Shown piece after piece: positions 6,761-7,410 of a stretch of DNA of 7,410 nt. The stretch covers positions 1 through 7,410 of the forward strand of contig CADBME010000274.1 of assembly GCA_902795715.1 (NCBI GenBank), given 5' to 3'. The stretch's first letter is position 1, and the number at the start of each line of letters is the position of its first letter. Source of the stretch: an uncultured Lachnospiraceae bacterium. GTDB lineage: Bacteria; Bacillota_A; Clostridia; Lachnospirales; Lachnospiraceae. The translations under genes were made by a program, and so were the position numbers. The notes under the pieces were generated by a model that made no database searches, had not been told where the DNA came from, and saw only the letters and a program-made list of their open reading frames with translations.

Positions 6761-6849
6761 TGGGACAGTGGGGACGTTTCATTTCGTCCCACATTGTAGA
6801 TTATTAAACAATGTGGGACGAAATGAAACGTCCCCACTGTCCCACTACC
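6756..6849. repeat. Perfect 42-bp inverted repeat (REP/BIME- or MITE-like palindrome)
   Basis: The arms 6756-6797 and 6808-6849 are perfect reverse complements over 42 bp, separated by the 10-nt loop AGATTATTAA at 6798-6807. The outer pair is G6756-C6849, and 6755 and 6850 do not pair. Each arm also folds alone: GTGGGGACG (6768-6776) with CGTCCCAC (6785-6792) around TTTCATTT, and the mirror pair 6813-6820 with 6829-6837. GTGGGAC/GTCCCAC-rich hairpins of this kind resemble REP-type repeats mobilised by IS200-related (RAYT) transposases, but no transposase is in the window. It sits between convergent genes and may act as a bidirectional transcription barrier. No T-run follows either arm, so it is not a canonical intrinsic terminator. 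Confidence 0.9.
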
Positions 6850-7410
6850 GGCAAAATGTATCGATAGTGCTTAATATAACCTTGTGCAGATAGGGTTTGT
6901 ATTCTTCCATGGTGACCGGCTGCTTATAGAGGATGCAGCTGCAGGCGGTAGAACCTACCAGCTCTAGTATGGTGAATAACATAAGCTCGGGGTCATCGCA
7001 GCTGATCTGATATCGATTCAGCATCTCGATGTAATTGTCATAAAAGCGTACGGATTCTTCAGGTACATTTTTCTGGAAGGCCGTCCCGAGAACACCCCAT
7101 GACAGGTTTTTGGTGATAAAAGACAGCAGACCCTGGTCTTTTTCAAGACGGTCGATGAGGAAATCGGCTGTCATCAGGATGGATTCTTCAAAAGATTCCG
7201 GTTTTCTGATTTGAATTTCCCTGTGGGCGGCAGCGAGAAGCTGGGCTGTCTTATGGGCGATCAGTTTATCCCTTATGTCATATTTATCTTTAAAATACAG
7301 GTAGAATGTCCCTTTTGCCAGACCCGCCCGGTTGACGATATCCGAGATGGTGGTTCTGGCAAATCCTTTCTCATGAAACAATTCAAAAGCGGTTGTAAAC
7401 AGAGTATTCC
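6845..7410 (-). CDS. TetR/AcrR-family transcriptional regulator (N-terminus outside window)
   Basis: This partial gene is read right to left and runs off the window at 7410. The translated N-terminal part, TLFTTAFELFHEKGFARTTI, followed by SDIVNRAGLAKGTFYLYFKD, is a typical TetR helix-turn-helix domain, with the recognition helix around AGLAKGTFYLYF. The coding frame stays open from 7381 back to the edge, and the residues there fit the domain, so a TTG at 7379-7381 is not the real start. Roughly 10-15 residues are probably missing. The remaining part is a mostly helical, effector-binding C-terminal domain ending TIDTFCR. Its ligand and target genes are unknown; targets of such repressors are often adjacent, here most likely beyond 7410. 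Its TAG stop at 6845-6847 lies in the outer end of the inverted repeat. It converges on the cyclo-ligase gene. Confidence 0.93.
   Translation of the reverse strand, partial: NTLFTTAFELFHEKGFARTTISDIVNRAGLAKGTFYLYFKDKYDIRDKLIAHKTAQLLAAAHREIQIRKPESFEESILMTADFLIDRLEKDQGLLSFITKNLSWGVLGTAFQKNVPEESVRFYDNYIEMLNRYQISCDDPELMLFTILELVGSTACSCILYKQPVTMEEYKPYLHKVILSTIDTFCR

Noticed and set aside
7379..7381. TTG as the start of the TetR gene
   Set aside because: The frame remains open to the window edge, and the residues before it (TTAFE before LFHEKGF) complete the TetR DNA-binding domain, so the true start lies outside.

Overview
The window looks like a chromosomal housekeeping segment of a Firmicute, most likely a clostridial or Lachnospiraceae-type anaerobe. 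The grounds are the S21 protein of Gram-positive type, a DUF896 protein (a family typical of Firmicutes), strong GGAGG-type ribosome binding sites, the phoH-ybeY pair, and a YbeY acidic insert of the kind I associate with clostridia. The species cannot be named from the sequence. No phage, CRISPR, tRNA, rRNA or complete transposon is visible.

Layout. (1) 29-205: rpsU (ribosomal protein S21), closed by an intrinsic terminator at 223-264. (2) 309-320: an extended -10 promoter, then a leader of about 115 nt and a beta-lactamase-fold serine hydrolase (441-1394). (3) 1436-6760: six closely spaced same-strand genes that look like one transcription unit. They are phoH (TTG start behind a duplicated Shine-Dalgarno), ybeY, a BaiN/HI0933-type flavoprotein, a second, different FAD-dependent dehydrogenase (COG2509 type), a DUF896 gene and 5-formyltetrahydrofolate cyclo-ligase. 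Several junctions are tight: 1 nt between the two flavoproteins and a 26-nt overlap between DUF896 and the cyclo-ligase. (4) 6756-6849: a perfect 42-bp inverted repeat with a 10-nt loop, lying between convergent genes. (5) 6845-7410, minus strand: a TetR-family regulator whose N-terminus runs off the window.

How the genes relate. rpsU, phoH and ybeY belong to ribosome and RNA metabolism. The cyclo-ligase belongs to folate one-carbon metabolism. The two flavoproteins have no firmly known substrate. I infer that the cluster is held together by shared transcription rather than by one pathway.

The most notable structure is the palindrome. It contributes the TAG stop codon of both flanking convergent genes, and each of its arms can also fold into its own small hairpin. 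This resembles a REP/BIME-type or MITE-type element. I see no convincing evidence of a wholly new multi-gene system here.
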